In this document: positions 26,007-35,706 of the stretch, in pieces
How the letters are laid out: the number at the start of each line of letters is the position of its first letter
How positions within the stretch are numbered: position 1 is the stretch's first letter
NCBI RefSeq assembly: GCF_025145285.1
Contig: NZ_CP102251.1
Span: forward strand, 744,001 to 808,000
DNA length: 64,000 nt
Direction of reading: 5' to 3'
Origin: Alistipes onderdonkii
Lineage (GTDB): Bacteria; Bacteroidota; Bacteroidia; Bacteroidales; Rikenellaceae
Program-made: the position numbers and the translations under genes
The notes under the pieces: model-generated
Told to the model about the DNA's origin: nothing
Seen by the model: the letters and a program-made list of their open reading frames with translations, nothing else
Databases searched by the model: none

Positions 26007-27932
26007 GTGAGAAAAACAGCATTTTTCGCCTTCATGGCCCTTCTGTCCGCAAGTTGCGGCAGTAGCGCACAAAAAAGTCCTTCGGGTAATATCCGGGCAG
26101 AGGTATTCGCCGACAAGGAAGGTCTCAGCTACAGCGTAACTCATGACGGCCGCACGATCATCGATACATCGGCCATGGGTGTAACCATCGACGGAACGGA
26201 GTTGTTCCGCGATGCGGTTCTGCGCCCGGCAGGCACACGAAAAATCAACGAAACCTATTCCGTCACGGGACGCAAAGCCGTGTCAGAGAATCGGTGCAAT
26301 GAATACCTTTTCGACGTAACGCATCGCCCTTCGGGCTATACATATCAGCTCCAGACACGTCTCTACGACGACGGCTTCGCCTACCGGTTCATTCTGCCGG
26401 GAGACGGCAAACGGATCGTCAACGGGGAAGCGGCCCAATGGCGGCCACCCCACCGGAGCAGGGTATGGTTCGCCGAGCGGAACTCGGGATGGAAACTGCT
26501 CACCTATGCCGGCGAATGGATATCCACGACGGCCGACAGCCTGCACATCGTCTCCCGACAGGGGCCCGTGCAGACCATGCCGTTGCTCTACCAAACCCCT
26601 GACGAATACGTGATGATCACAGAAGCCGCGCTGTACGGCTACAGCGGCATGCGTTTGCGGGCAGAAGCCGGAGCCAGCCTGCGGGCCGACTTCACCGAGC
26701 AGGAGGGATTCGAGCTGTCGGGCGACATCGTCACCCCATGGCGCGTCACGATCATCGCCCGCGACCTCGATGCACTGGTAAACACCGACATCATCACGAG
26801 TCTCAATCCGGCTCCCGATCCGGAACTTTTCGCCGACACGTCGTGGATCGTGCCCGGACGTTCGTTATGGAGCTGGTGGAGCGGCATCGACGGCCGCTTC
26901 ATGACCCTCGAAGGCGAAAAGCGGGTGATCGACACCGCATCGTCACTGGGCATCGAATACAGCACCATCGACGACGGTTGGGAAGAACGTCCCGACAAAT
27001 GGAAATTCCTGCAGGAGTTGACCGGATACGCCGAATCCCGCGGCGTGGGACTATTCGTATGGCGCCACTGGGAGAAACTCAACGACCCGGCGGACGATTA
27101 CCGCCAGATGCGCGGCTTTCTGGACTCGGTCGCAGCGGTCGGCATAAAGGGTGTCAAGGTGGATTTCATGAACGGCGAGGGCATACGCCAGATCGACTTC
27201 AATACCCACCTGCTGAAAAATGCGGCACGACGCAGACTGTTGGTCAACCTCCACGGCTGCCAGAAGCCGACGGGCGAAATCCGCACCTACCCCAATGAAA
27301 TCACCCGCGAAGGCGTGCGGGGCATTGAACTCAACCGCATCACGGCCAACTACGAAAAACGGATGCGGGACGAAGGTCACGCCCCCAATCCGAACCGCTA
27401 TGTGCCCGGCGACGAAAACCAGAACATTCCGGCCAGCCACAATGCTGCCCTGCCTTTCACACGCGGCATACTGGGCGCCGCAGACTACACTCCGGTCGCA
27501 TTCACCATGCCCGGCGGCACGACGGCCGCCCATCAGCTGGCGTTCGCTCTGCTGCTCGACTCGCCGCTGTTGACGATCGCTGAAAATCCGTTCGTCCTCT
27601 CCGGCGACAAGCGTTACCGCCCTGCCCTCGACATCATCCGCCGTCTGCCGACGGTATGGGACGAAACAGTCGTATTACTGCAAAGCGAGATCGGACGGCT
27701 GGCCGTCATCGCCCGCCGCAAGGCCGGCACATGGTACATCGCCGGTGTGAACACCGCTCCCGCCGCGGTGACGATTCCCGCCGGATTCATCCCCGCGACG
27801 GCCCGAAAGGCGCAGATCGTCCGCGACGCGGCGGACGGTTCGCTGCAAACGGCCGAAGTCGCACTGCCGGCGCCGGAACCACTCGTCATGCAGTTGCCGG
27901 AGAATGCGGGATTTATCGTCGTGCTCGAATAA
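26007..27932 (+). CDS. GH97-family glycosidase, lipoprotein
   Basis: 641 residues starting at GTG, with a lipoprotein signal (MALLSASCGSS). GH97 traits are the N-terminal beta-sandwich and a catalytic barrel with WSWWSGIDGRF, YSTIDDGWEE, VKVDFMNGEG (D386), LVNLHGCQKPTGEIRTYPNEITREGVRGIE and LPFTRGILGAADYTPVAF. GH97 enzymes are exo-acting alpha-glucosidases or alpha-galactosidases working in the periplasm or outer membrane. The Asp in VKVDFMN fits the nucleophile position of the retaining, alpha-galactosidase type, and a GH110 enzyme is encoded in the partner operon. I therefore lean to alpha-galactosidase, but the sequence alone does not settle it. Confidence 0.85.
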   Translation: MRKTAFFAFMALLSASCGSSAQKSPSGNIRAEVFADKEGLSYSVTHDGRTIIDTSAMGVTIDGTELFRDAVLRPAGTRKINETYSVTGRKAVSENRCNEYLFDVTHRPSGYTYQLQTRLYDDGFAYRFILPGDGKRIVNGEAAQWRPPHRSRVWFAERNSGWKLLTYAGEWISTTADSLHIVSRQGPVQTMPLLYQTPDEYVMITEAALYGYSGMRLRAEAGASLRADFTEQEGFELSGDIVTPWRVTIIARDLDALVNTDIITSLNPAPDPELFADTSWIVPGRSLWSWWSGIDGRFMTLEGEKRVIDTASSLGIEYSTIDDGWEERPDKWKFLQELTGYAESRGVGLFVWRHWEKLNDPADDYRQMRGFLDSVAAVGIKGVKVDFMNGEGIRQIDFNTHLLKNAARRRLLVNLHGCQKPTGEIRTYPNEITREGVRGIELNRITANYEKRMRDEGHAPNPNRYVPGDENQNIPASHNAALPFTRGILGAADYTPVAFTMPGGTTAAHQLAFALLLDSPLLTIAENPFVLSGDKRYRPALDIIRRLPTVWDETVVLLQSEIGRLAVIARRKAGTWYIAGVNTAPAAVTIPAGFIPATARKAQIVRDAADGSLQTAEVALPAPEPLVMQLPENAGFIVVLE

Positions 27933-28005
27933 TCTTCCGGGAACCGGGAATCTTTATTTTTTGTAAACTGTAAAAAAAATACTATTTTGCGTGAAAAAGC
28001 TGGAA

Positions 28006-29040
28006 ATGATAAAACATGCCACGATAAAGGATCTCGCCCAAGCTCTGGGCATATCCAAATCCACAGTTTCACGCGCTTTGGCCGATCATTCCGACGTCAA
28101 GCCCGAGACCAAACGGCTGGTGCTCGAAATGGCCGAAAAAATGAACTACCGGCCGAACCCATACGCTCAGAACCTGATACGGAGACGCTCGAAGGTCATC
28201 GGCGTCGTCGTACCCGAATTCGTCAATTCGTTTTTCCCGCGCATCATCATCCAGATACAGAAAGTCTTCGAGAAAGAGGGTTTCAATGTCCTGATCACCC
28301 AGTCAGGCGAATCCGCCGAGATCGAACTCAAGAACCTGCATCTGCTGGAAAACAGCATGGTGGAGGGCATCATCCTTTCCGTCACCGAAAAGGATCGCAA
28401 CGACGAATATTACCGAAGGCTAATCAACAACGGAATCCCGATCGTTTTCTTCAACCGTCCGAGCAACGAAGTCGAAGCCAGCAAAGTGGTCATCGACGAT
28501 TTCCGGATGGCATTTTTCGCCGTAGAGCACATTCTCTACGCCAACAGAACCAAACGCACCCGACCGCTGCACCTGATGGGACCGAAAGGGATTTTCAACT
28601 CAGCCACACGCTACCAGGGTTACAAGGACGCCCTCTGTAAACACGGCATCGCCCCCGCACCCGATACGTTCATCCAATGCAAGGGCATCACCCGCGAATG
28701 CGGTTTCGAGACCATGAATATGATACTCGACGGCGATCGTATTCCCGACGCGGTGTTCTGTTTCAACGACCAACTCGCTATCGGAGCGCTCAAGGCCATC
28801 AAAAAGAGGGGTTACCGCATTCCGGAGCAAATCGCCGTGATGGGCTTCTCGGAATCGCAGTCGGCCCTACTGACCGAACCGCAGCTGAGTTCCGTGGCCC
28901 AGCCCCTCGACCTGATCGGCGAAACGGCGGCAAACTTGCTGTTGGAAAAAATCAAGAATCCCGATGCCCCGAACCGCACGGTGGTACTCGACGCGCGAAT
29001 CAACATCCGCGAATCCACCGACATAAGGCTGCAGCAATAG
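28006..29040 (+). CDS. LacI-family transcription regulator
   Basis: 344 residues from the ATG at 28006; a GTG at 27991 would add five residues. The N-terminal helix-turn-helix is typical, with ATIKDLAQALGISKSTVSRA and the hinge-like RPNPYAQNLIRRRS. The rest is the periplasmic-binding-protein-like sensor (VIGVVVPEFVNSFFPRIIIQ, VFCFNDQLAIGALKAIKKRG, VMGFSESQSALLTEPQLSS). Such proteins bind a sugar and control catabolic genes. It lies between the two operons of the locus, 73 bp after GH97. The shared tandem 12-bp repeat before both operons is the likely site. The upstream position of that site relative to the -7 box suggests activation or mixed control. Confidence 0.9.
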   Translation: MIKHATIKDLAQALGISKSTVSRALADHSDVKPETKRLVLEMAEKMNYRPNPYAQNLIRRRSKVIGVVVPEFVNSFFPRIIIQIQKVFEKEGFNVLITQSGESAEIELKNLHLLENSMVEGIILSVTEKDRNDEYYRRLINNGIPIVFFNRPSNEVEASKVVIDDFRMAFFAVEHILYANRTKRTRPLHLMGPKGIFNSATRYQGYKDALCKHGIAPAPDTFIQCKGITRECGFETMNMILDGDRIPDAVFCFNDQLAIGALKAIKKRGYRIPEQIAVMGFSESQSALLTEPQLSSVAQPLDLIGETAANLLLEKIKNPDAPNRTVVLDARINIRESTDIRLQQ

Positions 29041-29103
29041 CGCGGCACGCACATTCGGCGAAGCGGGAGGAGCATCCCGAAAATAATACAATCAGTCCCG
29101 ATT

Positions 29104-29135
29104 CCGTCCTGAAAAAGTTTTTTCAGGGCGGTTTT
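29104..29135 (+). terminator. Rho-independent terminator after the LacI gene
   Basis: CCGTCCTGAAAAA pairs with TTTTTCAGGGCGG and TTTT follows. It ends the first operon 64 bp after the LacI stop. Confidence 0.85.
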
Positions 29136-29154
29136 CTCACTTTTGAAGACATTT

Positions 29155-29170
29155 CCGGGAACGCTCCCGG
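29155..29170 (+). promoter_or_regulatory. Palindrome CCGGGA-ACGC-TCCCGG before the SusC operon
   Basis: Perfect 6-bp arms around ACGC, 6 bp before the tandem repeat. Size and G+C arms fit a LacI-type operator half-site pair. In the symporter promoter only its right half (CTCCCGG) is kept. Confidence 0.5.
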
Positions 29171-29176
29171 CTAATC

Positions 29177-29200
29177 AAACCGTTCCCGAAACCGTTCCCG
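29177..29200 (+). promoter_or_regulatory. Tandem 12-bp operator, second copy (SusC/D operon)
   Basis: AAACCGTTCCCG occurs twice without a gap (29177-29188, 29189-29200), matching 16542-16565 at 21 of 24 positions. The distance from the repeat end to the -7 box is 44 bp in both places. Confidence 0.7.
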
Positions 29201-29244
29201 TTAATTTATTTCACGACACGAGATTCAAAAAATATTCATTCTGA

Positions 29245-29252
29245 TAATTTTG
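29245..29252 (+). promoter_or_regulatory. -7 box of the SusC/D operon
   Basis: TAATTTTG, 56 bp before the first start codon of the operon. Confidence 0.5.
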
Positions 29253-29308
29253 CTTATAAGATCAGGCGATTTATCCGCTGTATGCAACCAACAAACAAAC
29301 CCTAAAAT

Positions 29309-30745
29309 ATGAAAAAACTTCTTTACGCTTTTCTAATCACCGCTATCGCTGCTGTCCATTCCGGCTGCAAAGATGACGAGGGGCAATTCATCCATGTCGA
29401 AAAAGTAAGTATCGACGTTCGGGAACTCCACCTCAATCCCGGTAAGACATATCAGCTTTCGGTCACGATCACGCCGGAAAATGCCACCAACCAGAGAATC
29501 GCATGGTACAGCTCCAATACGAACGTGGCCACCGTGGATAAGAACGGCCTGGTCACAGCGCTGGCTTTCGGCGAGGTGACGCTCACAGCCGAAGCCAACG
29601 ACATGCACGTCAACGACGCGATCCACCTCACGATCGACGACGTGGACAACAGCATTCCCATTGAAAGCCTGACGCTCGACGCTACGTCCAAGACATTCGA
29701 CTTCGCAACTGATCCGGGAGTCGGATACTTCCAGTTCACCCCGACAATCCTGCCGGAGAGCGCCACAAACAAAAAGCTCAAGTGGATCTCCGACGATCCG
29801 CTCGTCGCCGAAATCGACGAAAACGGCCTACTGGTTCCCGTATCGCACGGCAAAACGACCATCCACGTCTCGACCACCGACGGCGGAAAGAAAACCGCCC
29901 AATGCGAAGTGACCGTGATCGGAGTAAAGGATCGCAACTATGATTCGGATGACGACTATTACAAGATCATCTATTTCCCTGTAAACATCACCGTCAAAGA
30001 CGAGAACGGCCAGGCGACGGAACAAACATGGCTCGACCGCAACCTCGGTGCCAAAAGCATCGCCGCCGCATCCAATGACTATGCGGCCTTCGGATCGCTC
30101 TTCCAGTGGTCGCGCAAAGCCGACGGACACGAAAAGACCAAATGGACTTCTGCCACGGCTGGTTCATTCGTCAATGCCCTCGCACCGCTGAACACTCCCA
30201 CCGCCGACCGCCGGGAGTCGGGTCGGGAAGGTTTCATGCCAACTAACAAGGAGCCCCACGACTGGGCGCGCGACGACACGTCGAACCGGGACGGACTCTG
30301 GGGCGGCCGCTTCGAGGACAAGACGTATGCGGCGCCGCTCGATGCCGCCACGCAGGACAACAATCCCTGCCCTCCGGGCTACCGCGTACCGACGGTGAAC
30401 GAATTCATCGAGATGGCCAAAGCCGTCACCGGACTCGAAACGATGGTTTACGGCGACACCTCCTACAAGGTGACCGATCTTGCTGCCGTATTCGCCCGAA
30501 GCCCGCTCAAAATGCCGTGGGCAGGACAGGCGGTCGTCGGGGGAACCGTATCGGGAGGCCGCGGCGTCTACTGGACGAACATGCCCATCATCGCCGGCGC
30601 AGGCAACATCTTCACCAATGCGGCGCGTTTCATCATGCTCAACGGCACCAGCATATACCTGAACAACTACCAGCGAACCAACGCCTACTCCGTGCGGTGC
30701 ATCCGCCATACACCGCTCGACAAAGAGTCCGCCGAAATGAGATAA
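29309..30745 (+). CDS. BIG2 / FISUMP surface lipoprotein, likely glycan-binding
   Basis: 478 residues with a lipoprotein signal (AIAAVHSGCKDDE). Two Ig-like BIG2-type repeats follow (ITPENATNQRIAWYSSNTNVATVDKNGLVTAL near 50-85 and ILPESATNKKLKWISDDPLVAEIDENG near 140-170). The C-terminal 250 residues match the FISUMP major-paralogue type (QTWLDRNLGAK, PCPPGYRVPTVNEFIEM, YSVRCIRH at the end). In SusC/SusD loci such lipoproteins commonly act as accessory surface glycan-binding proteins, but the ligand is unknown. It is the first gene of the operon, 100 bp before SusC. Confidence 0.8.
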   Translation: MKKLLYAFLITAIAAVHSGCKDDEGQFIHVEKVSIDVRELHLNPGKTYQLSVTITPENATNQRIAWYSSNTNVATVDKNGLVTALAFGEVTLTAEANDMHVNDAIHLTIDDVDNSIPIESLTLDATSKTFDFATDPGVGYFQFTPTILPESATNKKLKWISDDPLVAEIDENGLLVPVSHGKTTIHVSTTDGGKKTAQCEVTVIGVKDRNYDSDDDYYKIIYFPVNITVKDENGQATEQTWLDRNLGAKSIAAASNDYAAFGSLFQWSRKADGHEKTKWTSATAGSFVNALAPLNTPTADRRESGREGFMPTNKEPHDWARDDTSNRDGLWGGRFEDKTYAAPLDAATQDNNPCPPGYRVPTVNEFIEMAKAVTGLETMVYGDTSYKVTDLAAVFARSPLKMPWAGQAVVGGTVSGGRGVYWTNMPIIAGAGNIFTNAARFIMLNGTSIYLNNYQRTNAYSVRCIRHTPLDKESAEMR

Positions 30746-30845
30746 TTCCGTATCCGACATCTCCGGAGCCGTCCCGGACACGGGCGGCTCCGGGGGCATC
30801 GGATCCACGACATACCATCCAGTAAAAACCAACCTGAATATAACC

Positions 30846-33800
30846 ATGAAGAAAAGTGTACTACTTTTACTATTATCGGCCCTGTTTACGTACGGCAGCG
30901 TCTATGCCCAGCTCCGAGTAACGGGCACCGTGCTGGACGCCGCGACCAGCGAACCGATGGCCGGCGCGAGCGTGATCGAGCAGGGAACCACCAACGGAAC
31001 CACGACCGACACCAAAGGCCGTTTCGCCATAAGCGTCAAAAACCACCAATCCGTCCTGACCTTCTCGTTTATTGGTATGGTACCGCAGAACATCATGGTC
31101 GGCAGCAGCACCGATCTGCGGGTCGAGTTGCAGCAGGATGTGACCCAGATCGAAAACGTCGTCGTGCAGATCGGTTACGGCGACGCCCAGAAGAAAAATG
31201 TCGCCGGCTCGCTGGGCGTGCTGAGCACGTCAGAGATCACCAAATCCAAAGGCACGAGCTTTATGGATGCGCTCCAGGGCCGCATGGCCGGCGTGCAGGT
31301 CAGCTCCAGTTCGGGCGAACCCGGCGCGGGCATCGACATTACGATCCGCGGAGGCAACTCGATCAATGCTGGAACACAGCCGCTGTATATCATCGACGAT
31401 GTACAGATTGACGTCAATGCCGACGAAGTCGCCACGAGCAGCTACACGTCGGCCAACGTGCGCTACAATCCGCTGGCGGGCATCAACCCATCGGACATCG
31501 AGTCGATCACCGTCCTCAAGGATGCGTCGGCAACGGCCATTTACGGGTCGCGCGGAGCCAACGGTGTCGTGATCATCACCACCAAAAGCGGGCGCGGCGA
31601 AAAAGCCTCAGTCGATTTCGACATGAGCGTCGGCCTGGCCCGGATGTCGAATACGATCGATGTGCTTCAGGGACAGGAATTCGCGGACTACCGTTTCGCA
31701 AAGTTCCCGACCAGTGATGCGTGGGGTATCGACACCAACGGCGACGGCCTGCCCGATCAGGTGAGGGACTTCTCCGACTACCGCAGCCGCAACTGGCAGG
31801 AGGAGGTCATGCGCACGGGTATCATCCAGAGCTACAACATCGGCGTCGCTTCGGGCGGCAGCGCGAAGACCAAAGTGGCCGCTTCGGCAGGCTACCTCAA
31901 TCAGGAAGGCATCGTCAAGAAGAATCAGATGGAACGTTTCACGGGCCGCATCCGTTTCGACAGCGACCTCAGCAAGCAGTTCACTATCGGCGGTACGATC
32001 AACTTCTCCCACATCGTGACCAAGGGAGCCGTCACCAATGCAGGTGCCAATTCGTACAACGGACTGGTGCAGAGTTTCGTTCTCTACAAGCCAATTTTCG
32101 TGAGCGACGACGATGACGAAGCATCCAACCCCGAGAACTACAACCTGACGAACCCCATCACCTTCATCAACGACTCCTACAAGGCATCCACCCAGAACCG
32201 TACGATCGGAGATCTCTACCTCAAATACAAGATCCTCAACAACCTGACGCTGCGTATCAGCGGCGGCGGTACGATTCTGAATTCGAAGACCGAAGAGTGG
32301 TATCCTTCGACGACCTCGTGGGGCTACTCCAAAAACGGCATGGCCGTCGTCGCGGAGAGTGGCGCCGAATCGTGGCAAACCTCCAACACGCTGACTTATG
32401 CCATCTCGCGCGGCAAACACTATTTCAACGCCGTACTCGGATTCGAACTACGCGGCTACACCGCAACACGTCTCAGCACCCGCGCCGAAGGATTCGAAAA
32501 CCAGAGCTTCAACGGAGCGTTCGACATCGGGCAGGGCTCCGTATTCCCCGAGAACGTACAAACCAACCGCGAACGCAACACCTCCGAATCGGAATTCCTG
32601 CGCCTGAATTACACCCTCGCCGAAAAGTATATCTTCACGGCTTCGATTCGACGCGACGGTTCGTCCAAGTTCGGCAAGAACAACAAGTACGGCTACTTCC
32701 CCTCAGCCGCTTTCGCATGGAGCATCGGCAAGGAGGAGTTCATGAAGCAGCAAAAGATTTTCAGCGACATGAAACTGCGGCTCAGCTACGGCGTGACGGG
32801 TAACGACCGCATTCCGGCCTACCAGTCGCTGAGCCGTACCGACAAGACCTACTATTCGGGGGACAACAACTCCGTACAGCTGGGTCTGTCGCCTTCGGAG
32901 ATATCGAACCCCGACCTCAAGTGGGAGACGACCTATCAGCTCAACGGAGGTCTGGATATCAGCATGTTCCGCAATCGACTGAGCATCGAAGCCGACGTTT
33001 ACTACAAAAAGACCAAGGATATGCTCCTGCATGCCGACATTCCCAGCCAGATCGGTTCCTACCGTCAGTGGCAGAACATCGGGCAGGTGGACAACAAAGG
33101 TTTCGAGCTTACGATCAACACGGTCAATATTCAGAAACGCAACTTCACATGGTCGACAAGCCTGAATTTCAACCTCAACCGCAACAAAGTCGTATCGCTG
33201 GGCGACGTCAGCTCGATCCCGGTCAAGGTCGCCGGCGGACACATCACCGAAGTAGGCCGCGTCATGGTAGGACACCCGATCGGTTCGGGCTGGGGATACG
33301 TCTTCGACGGCATTTACCAGAAATCCGACTTCGACGAACAGGGGAACCTGAAAAAGGGCGTGCCGTCATTCGCAGGAATCACCGTGAAGCCGGGCGACAT
33401 GAAGTTCAAGGACATAGCGGGCAACGACAACGTCATCGACCCGAACAACGACAAAACGGTCATTGCGAACAGCGACCCGAAGCACTTCGGCGGCATGACC
33501 AACAACTTTACGTTCAAGAATTTTGACCTCAGTTTCATGTTCCAGTGGTCTTACGGCAACGACATCATCAACATCGGCCGCTACCGTTACGAGGGTTTCG
33601 TGGGCTACAACAACGTCTCGACGGACTACTGGCGCAACCGCTGGACGGAGGAGCGTCCTAGCAATAGGTATCCGTCGCTCAACGGCGAGGGCAAGACCGA
33701 AATGTCGAGCTACTACGTCGAGGACGGTTCTTACCTCCGCCTGAAAAACCTGACAGTAGGCTATACGCTGCCCACACACATCTCGCGGAAAATCGGACTC

Positions 33801-33965
33801 TCCCACCTGCGGGTCTACGTCACGGCCGAAAACCTCTTCACATGCACAGGCTATTCGGGCTATGATCCGGAAGTATCGTTCTGGAATCGTCTGATTCCCG
33901 GACTGGACTACACTAACTATCCGCGTGCACGATCCGTATTTTTCGGAGTTTCAATCAAATACTAA
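30846..33965 (+). CDS. SusC-like TonB-dependent outer-membrane transporter
   Basis: 1039 residues, normal for SusC. Signal peptide at residues 1-21 ending YAQL. A carboxypeptidase-regulatory-like beta-sandwich follows (VTGTVLDAATSEPMAGASVIEQGTTNG), then a short TonB-box-like segment (VVQIGYGDAQKKNV), a plug domain (LQGRMAGVQVSSSSGEPGAGI, DASATAIYGSRGANGVVIITT) and a 22-strand-type barrel ending in an aromatic C-terminus (SIKY). It imports glycan fragments with energy from TonB-ExbBD, with the SusD partner encoded 9 bp downstream. The substrate is not shown, but the neighbouring GH110 and GH97 enzymes suggest alpha-galactosides. Confidence 0.95.
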   Translation: MKKSVLLLLLSALFTYGSVYAQLRVTGTVLDAATSEPMAGASVIEQGTTNGTTTDTKGRFAISVKNHQSVLTFSFIGMVPQNIMVGSSTDLRVELQQDVTQIENVVVQIGYGDAQKKNVAGSLGVLSTSEITKSKGTSFMDALQGRMAGVQVSSSSGEPGAGIDITIRGGNSINAGTQPLYIIDDVQIDVNADEVATSSYTSANVRYNPLAGINPSDIESITVLKDASATAIYGSRGANGVVIITTKSGRGEKASVDFDMSVGLARMSNTIDVLQGQEFADYRFAKFPTSDAWGIDTNGDGLPDQVRDFSDYRSRNWQEEVMRTGIIQSYNIGVASGGSAKTKVAASAGYLNQEGIVKKNQMERFTGRIRFDSDLSKQFTIGGTINFSHIVTKGAVTNAGANSYNGLVQSFVLYKPIFVSDDDDEASNPENYNLTNPITFINDSYKASTQNRTIGDLYLKYKILNNLTLRISGGGTILNSKTEEWYPSTTSWGYSKNGMAVVAESGAESWQTSNTLTYAISRGKHYFNAVLGFELRGYTATRLSTRAEGFENQSFNGAFDIGQGSVFPENVQTNRERNTSESEFLRLNYTLAEKYIFTASIRRDGSSKFGKNNKYGYFPSAAFAWSIGKEEFMKQQKIFSDMKLRLSYGVTGNDRIPAYQSLSRTDKTYYSGDNNSVQLGLSPSEISNPDLKWETTYQLNGGLDISMFRNRLSIEADVYYKKTKDMLLHADIPSQIGSYRQWQNIGQVDNKGFELTINTVNIQKRNFTWSTSLNFNLNRNKVVSLGDVSSIPVKVAGGHITEVGRVMVGHPIGSGWGYVFDGIYQKSDFDEQGNLKKGVPSFAGITVKPGDMKFKDIAGNDNVIDPNNDKTVIANSDPKHFGGMTNNFTFKNFDLSFMFQWSYGNDIINIGRYRYEGFVGYNNVSTDYWRNRWTEERPSNRYPSLNGEGKTEMSSYYVEDGSYLRLKNLTVGYTLPTHISRKIGLSHLRVYVTAENLFTCTGYSGYDPEVSFWNRLIPGLDYTNYPRARSVFFGVSIKY

Positions 33966-33974
33966 AACAGCGAT

Positions 33975-35666
33975 ATGAAAACGTTCTATTCGAAAGCACT
34001 AAAATACACGACTGCGTTCCTGCTTTGCACGGCGATGGCGGGCTGCACCAGTTTTCTCGACGAAAAAACCTATTCGTTCGTTTCGGGCGACGACCTCTAT
34101 ACCACTGCCGCGAATGCGGAGCTGGCCCTCACGGGCGTATACGACATACTCAACGCAGGATCAATTCAGGGAACCGGCAACCAGCCCCTCTGGGGACGCG
34201 GCATGCACTACCTGATGATGCTCGGCGACGAGATCGCCCCCAACGGCATCAGTGACCCGCATCATCAGATCATCGCCAGCTGCGGTTACAATGAAGAGGC
34301 TGACTTTGTCTCGATGGCATGGTTCGGACTCTTCGTCGGCATCGACCGTGCCAACCACATCATTCAGAAAGTTCCGGCTATCGACATGGATCCCAAACGC
34401 CGTGACGAAATCGTCAACGAAGCTAAGTTGCTACGCGGCCTTTACCGGCTCTATCAGGCGTGGCTCTGGGGCGAAGTCCCCCTGCCGAACACGCCCAACT
34501 CGTCGGCCGAAGCTCCGCGCGAACCGCTCGACAAGGTCTACGCCTGCATTGAGGAAGATCTCGACAAAGCCTATAAGGAACTTCCCGACCGCAATTCAAA
34601 TGTAAGCGGCCGCGTAAACAAATGGACCGCGGGCAGCTATCTGCTCAAGATGTATACCTATCTGGCATCCTGCAAGGAGAACCGCGTAGGACAGGAACTC
34701 GGCTCACCGATCAACAGTTTCGACTGGGTAGATGCCGAAGCGTGCTGGAAAAAAGCCGCGGCCATCGCCGAAGATATTTATGCCCACAGCGGCTATAAGC
34801 TCATCAGGCCCTACCATTACAATTTTCTGGCCGACACCAAAAGCAGTCAGAAGGAGGAATGCATGATGGTCATGCAAACCGGAGCAGGCGGCTCGAACGA
34901 ATATTTCCTCTTCGCCTACTGGGCCGGGCCGCAAGGTAACGTCGGCACGAACGGAGGCGGTTACGGCTGGATACGCCCGACTGGCGAGTTGTCGGACAAA
35001 TACGTGACCGAGGACAGCCGCATGGCCTGGAACCTCTGCGGCAGTCTGGGTAACAACGTCACCGATTATACGACGGTCAACGGAGCGAAATATTTCAGTC
35101 CCGTGGCGCTTTACGCATCGGGCGCCAACCTCTGCCACGGTAAGTTCCGCCAGTCAGATCCCGCAGTCAGAACGTCGCAGGGCATTCCGACGTGGGCAAG
35201 CAATATCGACTTCCCGATGCTTCGCTTTGCCGACATCGTACTACTGTACGCCGAAGCGCTTTACAAAACAGGCAACGAATCCCTTGCGCGCGAACTGGTC
35301 GAGGAGGTGCGCAAACGCGCCTGCACCGACACGGAGGGGAAACTCGACGAATCGGCGCTCAACGCCATGAATTCGGCCTACTATAAGACCGATTTCATGG
35401 AAGAGCTGCTAGACGAACGTTCGCGCGAACTCTGCGTCGAGGGCTGGAGACGCATCGACCTGATCCGCACGGGCAAAATGACGGAGGTGATCGGCGGAAT
35501 AAAAACCGTCAATGACACCGGCAACAAATATTACTACTTCGCCCCGCAGATGGAGCCGATCAAGAACAATTACAAACCGTACAAGATATGGATGCCGGTA
35601 CCCAAGCGCGAACGCGAAGTGAACAAAAACCTGAGCCAAAATCCGGGGTACTCGCAGACGATCTGA
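33975..35666 (+). CDS. SusD/RagB-like glycan-capture lipoprotein
   Basis: 563 residues with a lipobox (CTAMAGCTSF, Cys near residue 24). Typical SusD features: an early FLDEKTYSFVSGDDLYTT segment, TPR-like helices (ELALTGVYDIL, AKLLRGLYRLYQAWLWGEVP), a long variable middle, and the C-terminal RSRELCVEGWRRIDLIRTGKM and LSQNPGY. It forms the lid over SusC and binds glycan at the cell surface. Follows SusC by 9 bp and precedes the beta-helix genes in the same operon. Confidence 0.95.
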   Translation: MKTFYSKALKYTTAFLLCTAMAGCTSFLDEKTYSFVSGDDLYTTAANAELALTGVYDILNAGSIQGTGNQPLWGRGMHYLMMLGDEIAPNGISDPHHQIIASCGYNEEADFVSMAWFGLFVGIDRANHIIQKVPAIDMDPKRRDEIVNEAKLLRGLYRLYQAWLWGEVPLPNTPNSSAEAPREPLDKVYACIEEDLDKAYKELPDRNSNVSGRVNKWTAGSYLLKMYTYLASCKENRVGQELGSPINSFDWVDAEACWKKAAAIAEDIYAHSGYKLIRPYHYNFLADTKSSQKEECMMVMQTGAGGSNEYFLFAYWAGPQGNVGTNGGGYGWIRPTGELSDKYVTEDSRMAWNLCGSLGNNVTDYTTVNGAKYFSPVALYASGANLCHGKFRQSDPAVRTSQGIPTWASNIDFPMLRFADIVLLYAEALYKTGNESLARELVEEVRKRACTDTEGKLDESALNAMNSAYYKTDFMEELLDERSRELCVEGWRRIDLIRTGKMTEVIGGIKTVNDTGNKYYYFAPQMEPIKNNYKPYKIWMPVPKREREVNKNLSQNPGYSQTI

Positions 35667-35706
35667 CGATTCCTGCGGGTAACCTCCGACAACAAACCCT
35701 ATTCAG

